From Acorus gramineus (lineage: Eukaryota > Streptophyta > Magnoliopsida > Acorales > Acoraceae), in assembly GCA_030737835.1 (NCBI GenBank), contig JAUJYN010000013.1:62001-126000 (forward strand): 64,000 nt of DNA, in the 5' to 3' direction. The translations under genes and the position numbers were made by a program. Under the pieces are notes generated by a model. The model was not told where the DNA came from and ran no database searches. It saw only the letters and a list, made by a program, of their open reading frames with translations. Positions 45,168-56,800 of the stretch are shown piece by piece. How positions within the stretch are numbered: the stretch's first letter is position 1; each line of letters begins with the position of its first letter.

Positions 45168-45454
45168 AAAACGCCAACCGAACTGGCGTTTTAATAAAAT
45201 CTAGCATAACACGCCAACCCTATTGGTGTTTTACCAATTTTTTTAAGAAAACGCCACTCGCATTGGCATCATTGTCCAAACTATATTAAAAACGCCAATG
45301 GGGTTGACGTTTTAATGTAAAAATTGGTAAAACGCTAATGGGGTTAGCGTAATAATATCTATTCTTTGTAAAACGCTAACAAGGTTAGCGTTTTTTAAGG
45401 GAACGTTAAAAAAAAATTACAAGTGCTGAAAACGCTATCACCGTTGGCATTTTA
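45168..45454 (+). repeat. Right subterminal array of palindromic repeats
   Basis: Seven ~26-bp units at about 45168, 45208, 45247, 45289, 45329, 45370 and 45429, all of the AAAACGCCA/TGGCGTTTT type. Two (45329, 45370) read AAAACGCTAA...TTAGCG, so both arms changed together. Most start about 40 bp apart. Confidence 0.87.
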
Positions 45455-45595
45455 CACGAGGAGATTAAAAAAAATAAAAAAATGCTGACATGGCCTATTT
45501 GACTCGGTCATGTGACTAGTTTGGTAATTGTTTAAAAAAATGTTATTAGTTTGGTAATTAAGCAATTAATTATGATTAGTTTGAAAAAAAAGGCT
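45455..45595 (-). repeat. MULE right terminal inverted repeat
   Basis: Reverse complement aligns with 14529-14670. The terminal AGGCT is followed by the 9-bp target duplication. Confidence 0.9.
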
Positions 45596-45604
45596 GAAAA
45601 ATAC

Positions 45605-46600
45605 CTCTTCAATAAGTATAAGAAATTTTTTTATAAGATATATACATCGTCTATGTTTCACTGAATTTTAAATGCGATATATAAAATTGTATTTAAACTG
45701 ATTGGGTGTAACAACACCGATTTTTAAAGGCTGACGAAATATTACATGCTGTTAATAATGAATCATATGCAATCCTAAACTAATATAAAATATAGTCAAT
45801 AATGTCCAGAGAGTCTTTTAAAACATAACTTTTGGTAGGCCCATCTAAATTATAAGAGTCGCTCTCCATATTCTATGCATGTACAAATGAATGTTGATCG
45901 ACCAATTAAAAAAAGAGGTTGACATTTTGTTTTTCCTTGTGTTTGTCTATTCTCAAACCCTTCAATGGTCATCTGCTCTCGTGCAACGATTAAATTAAAA
46001 AAAAAAATTGGACCAGCCAAATCTGTCTCCACACCACGTTGAAAAGATTTTGATATATCACTATAATTTATCGCTACACCGTATGGTCTCGTGGGACGTT
46101 ATTTATTTGTGAAAATAAATAAATAAATCAATTTAGTGATATATAATTATCTTGTCATATTTTTAGTATATGTGTTAACATTTTCGTGATTGATTAATAT
46201 TATTTATGATAGAAAAATTAATTAATTGTTTTTTATTAAATCATTTTCCGCCCATCAAATTGATTAAATTCTCAAATGGTTCAACTGGTGGGATTTTATT
46301 TTATTTTATTTTGCCGGACACACGCGGAGAACCGAATCCAAGTCACATGTAAGCTGAGAATAGACCTCTGTTGTTGCTTTTATTATTCGAACATTGAAAT
46401 CGCTTGAATTTTTGGCGTTTTCAACAGCCGATAAAAAGCTGGAATGAGAGAGATAGAAAGGGAAGTTGATTCTGGCCAGAGGACATGCTTTGACACTCCT
46501 TGTTTCCGTGCCCTCTGGCCTCCCTCAACCATCAAAAATGAAAAAATATGGCCCACATAGATTATGTATGATTATGGGCTAACGTCGTTACATGTTCATT
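45605..46600 (+). repeat. Host segment, copy B, right part
   Basis: The most continuous copy of the host unit. It matches 60-487 and 5854-6130 without the Copia element, then 7018-7225 of copy A'. The site around 46045-46055 ('gaaaagattttgatatatca') is the uninterrupted equivalent of the Copia insertion point. No gene is seen. It ends in (ATT)n next to a Copia LTR. Confidence 0.75.
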
Positions 46601-46620
46601 ATTATTATTATTATTTTATT

Positions 46621-46919
46621 GTTATGAATACGATGAATAACCACCACTTCTCTAACCCATAACTTCCCCCATTCTTCAACTCCATAATCTCCTCAGTCAA
46701 CTCCATAATCCTCCTATCTTAATCACCCCATTAACTACCCTTTCACCTTTTTAGCTTGTAACTCCCAATCTTTGGTACCCTATAAATAGAAAGGTATTGC
46801 ATTGTATTCTATGACCAACCAACAAATAGTGAATAAGAATCTCTCTCTACTTCTCTTCTATATGCTTGTGTACTTTGTTATGTATACTTGTGTGTATGTA
46901 TTCTACTTAGTTTATAACA
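46621..46919 (+). repeat. 5' LTR of the decayed Copia element
   Basis: Begins TG, ends CA, holds a TATA box and a short leader, and abuts the primer-site-like sequence. No partner LTR lies in the window. Confidence 0.75.
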
Positions 46920-47774
46920 CGTTATCAACACGAATAAGTTTTTTGTTTTCAAGCCCACACAAAATCAGAGAGAATGATTCGACTCAATGGTTTGTATTTT
47001 TTTGGTGATGTGTGCAGGGACTGGTTCAACATAAACGGTATTATATATGTGTCTCATATGGTATATGTTGATTTCTTTGTCAAACCATGAGCTTTTACAA
47101 GTGCCACTCATGCATGCTAACTATTTTTCATTTTGATATTATCTCATCACTATTTCTCTCTTTGTTCTCTTATCTGATGAGTATGATGTAATTATTTCAT
47201 TGTATTTGTATATATTTGATATTTACACCATCATAGTCATTGTGAATATCCCATTATACAAGTCTATTGATTAATAAATAAATTGATGCTCTCAAAATTA
47301 TTTATCCTCTGAATACATATATTAGATTTAATTTAAAGACTTCATCTTGAAGATATTATTCAAATATGTTGTTGCAAACTTTTAACCAAGTCGGTTAGCA
47401 ACACAAGTATAATGCAAGATGCACCGATTATTTAATTTATATATGCATTTGTTTTATATTATTGATTGTTTGTATATAGTTTATCTGTTGTGGAATAATA
47501 TTTTCCACAATGATAAATATGTTCTTTGTATATATATTATATATTATTATTAAAAGTATTGATCACACCAAAACAATATTTATATGGTGACTTTTGTACA
47601 CATTTCTTTCTTATTTCTTCTAACCCTATTTGAAGCCCTATTTGTTGTTTAAAAGGAGTTGAAGTAAATCTATGTATAAATGACACTAAATTTATATGTT
47701 GTAACAAGTTTATTTTTACATCTTAAAATGAAGGTTTATTTACTTATGAGTGATTTATTTTAATATTAGAAAGT
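46920..47774 (+). other. Copia leader, no gene recognised
   Basis: AT-rich sequence after the LTR without a convincing reading frame. Confidence 0.4.
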
Positions 47775-48055
47775 CTTGTGTCCCTGCAGGATCAGACAAA
47801 AAATGTTATTACATGGATCCTTGAAGAATCATGTAAAAGATATGATTAAAAATGTCCCTGAAGGACTATGATTATATGAATCTTTGAAGGATCATGTAAA
47901 ATTTTATTTTGTTCTATCCCTGAAGGACTATACAAAAATCATGATTGCTCGTGTCCCTGTAAGACCAAACAAAAGTTATATGATATATTTTTCAGGTCCT
48001 TGAAGGACCAAATAAAAAAAAAGATCCATGTATCCCAGCAGGAACATGTAAATTA
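47775..48055 (+). repeat. Degenerate tandem repeat, about eight units of 25-45 bp
   Basis: The motif GTCCCTGAAGGACTATG or GGTCCTTGAAGGACCA, followed by an A-rich stretch, recurs near 47779, 47818, 47851, 47878, 47917, 47953, 47995 and 48028. Each core (TCC-TGAAGGA) can pair with itself. Confidence 0.75.
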
Positions 48056-48119
48056 TGATTAGATTTCACCATCATCATCATAATGAAGAGGATTTAAAGA
48101 TTAATACCTCATTGACAAA

Positions 48120-50300
48120 GGTCCACCGGCCATTATGCCTCAAATATGCTCCAGTTGTAGCAATATTGAGAGCATTAATTTTATATATTCTCATTGCCGA
48201 ACAACGATTTTTTTAAAATATCATGTAACTCAACTCAATGGCATAGCATCATTACCCGAAGTAAATGCATTTTATTTTATGTTCGCCATGGAAGTTGTGG
48301 TCATGAATGATGAGATCATGATTTATATAGTTGAGAAAGCACACAATCATAAAGTTTGTAAAATATCTCAAATCACTAGAAGTGATTTGCTATTAAACTA
48401 AAGCAAGGCAAAAGTTGCATAACAAACCCCTAAAATGCAAAGGAAAATTATTGTCATCTATTTGGTATTTCATAACATAATTTTGGTCACGTACTTACGT
48501 CCAAATCTTTAAATTGGTTGTGTACCTGAAGTACGCTTAAACTCTTTATTGGTCATGTACTTGATATATGATTAGATATTTGTCAATTTTATATTTACGT
48601 CTTTTTTTTTTATTATATGAAATGCACTTTCATATTTATCTTATTTTTTGAGTTTAACATTAATTAATGCAAATGATAATATTATTTTTGGTATTATAAA
48701 CTTGGTCGAAGGCTCCAGAAGGGCAGATATCATGTTATCAAGAGATACAAAATTTTGTATCAACGATGCATTGTATTCATGTAGATCCAGAAGAAGTCTA
48801 CTGAAGATACCTATCTCAACATATGCCATTTTAAAATTATGGAGTATCTATGCATTAATAATGTCTCATGCCAGAAGCATACATTAGAAAAGCTTTATGC
48901 TCTCTCCTAAGGGTTATTATAAATATCCATATTTACTCATATAAACTAGAAGTTCTATGATCTTTATGATTTGACATGACCGTCTCGGATATCCATGGTA
49001 CACGATGATGCGTTGAACTATTCATTTGGGCATATACTAAAGAACTAGAAGATTCTTTTGCTCGATGATAGTTTTTACCGCATGATTTGTGGATTTCCAT
49101 TTTAATGAGACAATATTCCCGCCGTTAGGGGGAGGGAAGAACGTACCTGAAGTACGATCTGTTCTTGAAGAACAACGAGAATTATCGTGGAATACATCCA
49201 CTATGTCTTATTTAGACTCACGTACCTCTCAACGTGAAAATCAAATTCCTAATGCACGCCAGATGCGTGATAGACCTATAGGTTCAAAAAAAATTCAGCT
49301 CCCCAGAAGTGGAGATCAAATGTAAAATCATGCTCTAATAATGCTCCAGAAGAAGTTATACATAATGTTCCAGAAGAGATTATGAACAATAGATCCACTT
49401 TCTCTAAAACTCTAGAAGAGTATAATGTCCATGAAGAGAAACGAGTTCCAGAAGTGACTACACAAACTCTTGAAGAGGAAAAGGTACCTAATAATATTAA
49501 GATTTCTATATTTTATATGCATATAAGAGAAATGTGAATCACAAATAAATGATCATCGATGACATATTTATCATACAAAGTAGATTCTCCTTCTATTATA
49601 AGATATCTTGAACCATTGACAGGGGATGTTTTTACCGCTCGATTTGCGGATTGTCATTTTGATGAGACAATATTCCCGTCGTTAGGGGGAGAAAATCCGT
49701 CGCCAGAAGAACGACGTGAACTTACATGGCAAACTCCATCTTTGTCTCATCTTGATCCTCGCACTAATCAATGTGAAACTGAAGTGCAAAGAATCACCCA
49801 TCTTCAAAGAATTGCATCAATTGCCAGATGCATTCAATGATGCAGCAAATACTCCAGCTCGAATTAATGTTCCAATAGGAAAAACTGTTAATATGCCGGC
49901 TAATGAATCAACAAAAACACGCCTGAAGCGTGGAAGACCTATAGGCTCAAAAGATTCAGCTCCCCGAAGGAGAAAAACAATGAAGAATAATTCTCTAGAA
50001 GAGTATGAAACACTTGAAAGACCTACAATAATAACTCCTACAGAGGAAGAAGCCACTGAAGTGACACAAGTCCCCGAAGAGACTGACGTCCCTGAAGTGA
50101 CGCCCGTGCATGAAGAACAAGTACATGGAAATGAAGAAATTTTCATAAATTATGCAAATTCACAAATATTGTGGGATCGAAAGCAAGTGCTTGTTGATGA
50201 TATATTCTCATTTGCAGTAGCTACAGAAATCATTTCAGATAATGATTTAGAACCACGTTCAGTGGATGAATGCAGACGAAAAAATTGTTGGCCACAATGG
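48120..50300 (+). pseudogene. Pol remnants of the decayed Copia element
   Basis: 48690-48830 resembles the GAG-pre-integrase region ('EGSRRADIML', 'INDALYSCRSRRSLLKI'), and about 48975-49000 the 'HDRLGYPW' motif. 49085-49330 and 49630-50000 are two copies of the connection region after integrase ('HFDETIFP', 'ELTWQTPSLSHLDPRTNQ', 'KRGRPIGSKDSAPR'). The second is the better kept and runs into an acidic Glu/Pro-rich stretch. Frames are broken many times. Confidence 0.75.
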
Positions 50301-50308
50301 AAAGCTGC

Positions 50309-50867
50309 TGTCACGCCCCAGGGCGGCCGTCCCCAGGATGTGGCAATAATAAAATATCAGCTATCAATACCTGAGGTCAATAAAGACTCCAACAACAATA
50401 CACAAGGTGGCAAAGCAAGGATAATGATAACTGACTGAAAAGCGGAAGCATAATATATAAACAATGTCTGTAAATCAAAAACATTATTACAGACTCGAAT
50501 ACATAATCACTGTCCTGTGAGAGCCAAGTCTATACCAAAGAAAATACAACCTGTGCCACATGCACGATTTACAATACATACAATGACTCTAGGACTGCTG
50601 ACAGCCTCGCACTCGCCATCCGTCGGAAGAACGCTCCACGCCCATAAGACCACGCCACAGGAAAGCTCCAGCTCAACGCCCAACACTGCCCCTGAAAAGA
50701 AACAGTATGCGAGGGGTGAGCTACAAGCTCAGTGAGTGGCTGGAAATCAATCACCATACTATAGTTCAATACATATACACTTTCCTTTCAAGGAAAACAT
50801 GGGTGGAAACCCATGGATAACAGGGTCACGCGGCAGCGCGACCAACCTCACCCTCACCCTCACTCCC
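50309..50867 (-). repeat. Fragment of a type-A Gypsy LTR
   Basis: Begins TGTCACGCCCCAGGG and matches 9851-10400 of the solo LTR closely ('cctgaggtcaataaagactc', 'ctcactgagcttgtag' reversed). It stops abruptly within the CACCCTCACCCT run, where type-B LTR sequence begins. It replaces the terminal ~130 bp that element III's 3' LTR should have. Confidence 0.85.
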
Positions 50868-53778
50868 CGTTATGTATACACAGATTGCGGAAGCTAAAAA
50901 GACTGAATTTGTAAATCAACAACACTTTACAGACTCGATACATAATCATATGTCCTGTGAGAGCCAATATGAACACAAACATCCCAATACAATCCAAACT
51001 AGGTGCCCAAGCACGGAAATATATACATACAATCAAAAGGATGCTGATGGCCTAAAAAACTCGCGGGACGTGGCGCTACTCCACTACTGGTGCAGTCGCT
51101 CGGGGAGCTCCTCCTTCAAGTCCGCCTCGGTAATCACTGGAGAAAAATATTATGCGAGGGGTGAGCCACACACTCAGTGAATAGCACAAACCCATGCATC
51201 ACAATTTATATCTACCACAAATAATCATTAAAAGCCTCAAAGTGGCATAAACAACACGAATCCGGTGGTTCGTTACATCGCCAAACCACCACACCCTCAC
51301 CCTCACCCTCACCCCTCAATAGGTGACAAAGGATATTGGGACTTAATAGGCTGATAATCATCCTTACACAAATCCAGTGGGTCGCCACATCGCCGACCCA
51401 CCACACCCTCACCCTCACCCCTCAATATGTGACATAGGATATTGGGACTGACTAGGCTGTTGGTCACCCTTGGTCCACCGATAGTCTCTCCCCACTCCGT
51501 AGGCCGCTTGGCCACCCCCACATTCAGCACAGTCCGTCCCAAATCAGGAGGTGCCTACTGATGGGAGCCCCTGCACGGGACAACCTTTCTAACTCTGAGG
51601 CAGTCTCTACACGGATCCAACGAAGGGAACAGAACAGCCTATCCATACGCATATGATCCACTCGGATCCGCCGACAGCACATGTCAACAACTCTAATGTC
51701 TTGAATTCTTCAGAATTCCTCCAGCGCGCATAACCAAGATGCGGGGAAATATACATCAACATAACGAGGAAAAGAAACCTTGGGAGGGCAACCTGAGGTC
51801 CCGATATAGGACATCCCGCCAACCAAACAAGGAACACGGAGTACCCTTGCCCGGGTCTCAATGTTAACCTCGCAAGGCCCCTTAATATTCCCTAAGGCGT
51901 GCTAAAGATATCATAAGCTTGCATTTAATTTAATAAATCAAACTACTAGGACGCATGCATAGGTCGAGGCTTTCCTAGCATGACAACAAGGTGACAGGAT
52001 GCACGGCTCCTACACATATCCTAAGGGTGCAAGTCCCTAACATACAAAGTCTAGGGATGCATGCATTCTACACACTAATCATGCTTGCATGGATTACATA
52101 TAACAAGTTAATCTCAACTGCGGTGCCCCAGGAGAGGACAGTATACGCCCAAGTGCATATAGCGCCTCCCAACTGGGTTGGGTTGTCCCACTCACCCGAT
52201 AACCGGGTCGTTGCGCGACCGTCCGTCAAGATCTGCAAGACAGGGAAATCAACTAGGTGAGTAAAATACACAAAATACCACAAAAATACACAAAAATACG
52301 CTAAAATACCCAGCACTCGGACAAGCGTAGATACGGCCTGTACGCACGCGAGTCCGAGCACCCCGACTCACTCCGGAACCCCCGGGTAGTAGCCCGCACG
52401 GCCACCCGCCCCAGGCGCACAGCCGAGCCTCGGCCCGCGCACCCAGCACACTGCCGAGCCCAGCCCGCACGTCCGGACACTCCGCCAAGTCCCCCCAGGT
52501 GCACCGCGCGCCCACTGCGCCCCAACGCAACGACTCGCGGGCACACCCGCACGCCCAGCGCCCATCGCCTCGCCCCGCGCGCACCCCGCGCGCACCACCG
52601 GCTCTCCCTACAGCGCACATCTGCACGCCCTGCGCCCAGCGCCTCACCCCGCGCACACCCCACGCGCACCACCGCTCGCCCCATCGCGCACACCGGCATG
52701 GCGCCCTGCGCGCAGCACCCGTACGCGGCCCCTTGCGCGCGGCACGCACCGCGCCTCTGCGCAGCGCCCCACGCCCACACCCGCGCACGGCACCCAGCGC
52801 CCAGCACCCGCGACCATCGCCCATCGTCCAGCGCCCGCGACCATCGTCCATCGCCCGCGACCATCGCCTGTGCTGCCATCCTGCCTGAGATAGCCAACCA
52901 CCCTGCCCGAGCCACCCTACCTCCTCTAACCGGCCACCAATGGCCCCTAACCACCACCAACCACACCAACAGCCACCCACACCCAAAACCACCCTCCTAA
53001 CAAGCATCTAAGCAAGAAAAGGAAGGAAAGAGAGCTTACCCAAGGAAGGAAGGGAAGTTTGGTTGCTCTCCGCGCACCGAAACACCTCCTCCAAGGCCAC
53101 CACCACTGAGCTCTTCCTCAGCCCTCGAAATGGCTGAAAACAGAGGAGAAAAGAGGGTGTGAGAAGGGGCCAAACAAGTGGGAACTCGAATCCGAAACCA
53201 CCGGTGGATAGATCGGGACCTTTCTCTTCTTTGGGTTTTGAGATCCAAGCTCTCTAACTAGGTCAAAAGATGGTTTTTGAGAGAGGGAGAGAGAGAAATC
53301 AAATGGAGAAGATGATGAATAGTGGGGGAGATATTTTAGATTCACTTAAATATAATCCCACACTTAGATTAGGGTTAACTAGGTTTAATTAGGGTTAAGA
53401 GAGGATTAGAGGCTTTAAGTGGGTTTTGACTTGGGTCAACCCAACCACACAAAAAAACAAAAGGGGTTGACCAAGTCATGGGCCCACTTTGACCGAGTCA
53501 ACTTTCCCAATGACTTCTCGCTCGGTCAAAACCCGGATACGCCCCGGAACTGTGAAATTCTGAAACGTTACCGGAATTCGATGAAATTTTCGTGAGTGGC
53601 TTGGAATGGCACCAGGACACATAATATGCAGTTAGATTTTCAATCGGAGTTCTCAAACTCAGGACGATAGCTAACAGTCCAAAATTTTAGCGGTTCCGAT
53701 TGAAAAACGAAAAAAACTCAAAAACTGCCAAAATGCTCCAATGGTTACCAGGAGGCAAAAAGTGACACATATATAACA
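50868..53778 (-). repeat. 3' LTR of Gypsy element III (outer end replaced)
   Basis: Matches 58864-61843. Stem-loop modules lie at about 51255-51345 and 51371-51452, a GC-rich core at about 52330-52870, and a reversed donor-like CTTACC near 53035. It ends at ATATATAACA next to the purine tract. Confidence 0.9.
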
Positions 53779-53826
53779 TTCTCCCTCCCTTAGGAAATTT
53801 TGTCCTCAAAATAAATACAAGAACAT

Positions 53827-56800
53827 CTAAGAAGGGAAAAGATGCGGATACGCGTCACACATGGCGTCCTCGAGCTCCCAGGTGGCCTCGGCACCGGAAC
53901 GGTGCTGCCATCGCACCTTGACCAGCTGGACGGTCTTGGTGCGGAGCCTCTTCTCGCGGCGGTCCCGGATCTCAATCGGCTGCTCAAAGAAAGATAAGTC
54001 CGGCTCGAAGACGAGCGGCTCGAACGCGATGACGTGAGCAGGATCATGGACATAGCGCCTTAGCTGCGAGACATGGAAGATGTCATGGGCCTGAGCCAAC
54101 TGTGGGGGCAGAGCTATGCGATAGGCCACCTCTCCAACTCGCTCGAGGATGAGGAACGGCCCAATGAAACGCGGACTCAGCTTGCCCCGCACACCGAAAC
54201 GGAAGATGCCCTTCATCGGGGACACCTTCAAGAAGACATGGTCACCAACCTCGAAGGCGAGCTCACGGCGACGACGGTCGGCGTAGCACTTCTGACGACT
54301 CTGAGCGACTCGGATACGCTCGCGAATCGTCTTCACCATCTCTGAGGTCTGGTGAACGATCTCTGGTCCCTCCAACTGGCGCTCTCCGACCTCGTCCCAA
54401 CACAAGGGGGACCTGCAGCTGCGGCCATAGAGCGCCTCGTAAGGAGCCATCCGGATACTCGAGTGGTAGCTGTTGTTGTAGGCAAACTCCACCAACGGAA
54501 GGTGCCTCTCCCAACTGCCTCCAAAATCGAGAACACAGGCTCGCAGCATATCCTCAAGAGTCTGGATCGTCCTCTCCGACTGGCCGTCCGTCTGCGGATG
54601 AAACGCTGTACTGAAATGGAGGTTCGTACCAAGGGCGTGCTGGAGGCTACGCCAGAACCTCGAAGTAAAACGCGCGTCTCGATCGGAAATGATGCTGACT
54701 GGAGTGCCATGGAGACGGACAATCTCGGAGACAAATAACTGCGCCAGGGTGTCCAGAGAATCGGTGAGTCGGATGGGGAGGAAATGAGCAGACTTCGTCA
54801 GCCGGTCGACGATCACCCAGATGGCATCGCGACCCGAACGTGACCTCGGCAACCCGAGACGAAGTCCATGGTGATCTGCTCCCACTTCCACTGAGGGATC
54901 TCAATGGACTGCAGCTTCCCCGCAGGGCGCTGATGCTCCGACTTCACCTGCTGGCATACTAGGCATCGGGCAACGAAACGGGCAATATCCGTCTTCATCC
55001 CGCGCCACCAGTAGCCGGACGAAGGCCCCTGTACATCTTCGTGCCACCAGGATGCACTGTGTACCTCGAACGATGGGCCTCGTCCAGAATCTTCCGCTTC
55101 AGCTCTGCGTCGTCGGGAATGCACACTCGGCCTCTGAATCGCAGGATCCCGTCCGCGCGAATCTGGTAGTCCTGACGCTCGCCCCGGGCGACGCCTTCAG
55201 AGAGGACTATAAAATGCGGATCCTGAGCCTGAGCCGTGCGGATATCGTCGAGAAGGACTGGCTGCACCACCAGCCTGGCCAAAAAGCCACCCGCAGGAGT
55301 CTCTCGAACGCTGATCCAGCAAGCGGCCTCCTCCAGAAGCCTCCAACGACGGACAGCCATATGGGCGGCCATGCCCAAGGGCTGCCTACTGAGCGCATCT
55401 GCTACGACATTCGCCTTACCCGGATGGTAAGCGATGTCACAATCATAGTCCGTCAGGAACTCAACCCAACGTCTCTGACGCATGTTGAGCTCCGGCTGGG
55501 ACTGCAAATATGTCAAGCTCTTATGATCGGTAAAGAGCTCGAACTCCTCTCCATAGAGGTAATGCCTCCACATCTTCAGCGCAAAGATGATCGCTGCCAA
55601 CTCAAGGTCGTGGGTGGGGTAATTCTGCTCATGGGGCTTCAACTGACGCGACGCGTAAGCCACAACCTTACCGTGCTGCATCAGGACGCAACCCACACCC
55701 AACTGCGATGCATCAGTGTAAACTGCGAACCCACCACTCCCAGACGGAAGGGTAAGAACTGGCGCTGAGGTGAGCCTTCGCTTCAACTCCTGGAAGCTCT
55801 CCTCGCAAGACGGGGACCACTCGAACCGAACATCCTTCCGAGTGAGGCGGGTAAGAGGAACGGCTATCTTCGAGAAACCCTCGACAAACCTCCTGTAATA
55901 ACCCGCCAAGCCCAAGAAGCTCCGAATCTCTGTGGGGTTCGACGGTCGACGCCAATTCGACACGGCGAGCGTCTTCTCCGGGTCCACAGATATGCCCTCA
56001 CCGGAAATCACATGGCCCAGAAAGGCCATACGCTCCAACCAGAACTCGCACTTGCTGAACTTGGCGAACAACTGATGTCTGGCCAAAGTCTCCAAGACAG
56101 TGCGGAGATGGTGAGCGTGCTCCTCAAGACTCCTCGAGTACACCAATATGTCATCGATGAATACTACCACAAAGGAGTCGAGGAAGGGCCGAAACACCGG
56201 TTCATCAGATCCATGAAGGCCGCTGGCGCGTTCGTCAACCCGAATGGCAGTACTCTGAACTCGTAGTGCCCATACCGGGTACGAAAGGCCGTCTTCGGAA
56301 TGTCTGACTCCCGGATCTTCAGCTGGTAGTAGCCCGAGCGGAGATCGATCTTGGAAAAGACACGCGCTCCCTGGAGCTGGTCAAACAGATCGTCGATCCG
56401 CGGCAAGGGGTACTTGTTCTTCACTGTCCGCTTGTTCAGCTGCCTGTAATCAATACACAGCCGCAGCGAACCGTCCTTCTTCCGGACGAACAGGACAGGG
56501 GCTCCCCACGGAGAAACACTCGGACGTGCGAAGCCCTTCTCCAGCAACTCCTCCAACTGCTCCTTGAGCACCCTCAGCTCTGCAGGGGCCATCCGGTACG
56601 GAGCTCTCGAAATCGGCTCGGTCCCCGGAATCAGATTGATCTCAAACTCGATCGCGCGATCCGGCGGTAATCCCGGAAGATCATCGGGGAAAACCTCGGG
56701 ATACTCTGCCACGACCGGAGTCTGACTGATATCTGCCCGCAGCGGTGCATCCTCCTGAGCAATGTACGCTAGAAAGCCCTCGCATCCTCCCTGAAGGAGT

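Larger units (their letters stand above)
14529..45595 (+). mobile_element. Mutator-like transposon (MULE) with plant mobile domain, containing nested LTR elements
   Basis: Terminal inverted repeats of ~135 bp face each other at 14529-14670 and 45455-45595 (GGCCTTTTTTCAAA and AGCCTTTTTTTTCAAA read inward). They are flanked by near-identical 9-bp duplications (AGAAAATAC at 14520-14528, GAAAAATAC at 45596-45604), the size typical of Mutator elements. Inside are palindromic subterminal arrays, a MULE transposase (15221-21300) and a plant-mobile-domain gene (21386-44925). Without the two LTR insertions (15740-19266 and 23061-44409) the element would be about 6.2 kb. Both coding parts carry several stops or frame changes, so this copy cannot move itself. 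Its orientation follows the transposase. Confidence 0.92.
46621..50308 (+). mobile_element. Copia element, decayed, lacking its 3' end
   Basis: A 299-bp LTR (46621-46919, TGTTATGAATACG to TTATAACA, TATA box TATAAATA at about 46781) is followed by CGTTATCAACACG, the alternative priming-site type seen in one group of plant Copia elements. Recognisable pol pieces follow in order: a GAG-pre-integrase part and two copies of the connection region. The integrase core and reverse transcriptase are not seen. The right end is cut by a type-A LTR fragment at 50309. It is old and heavily broken. Confidence 0.8.
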
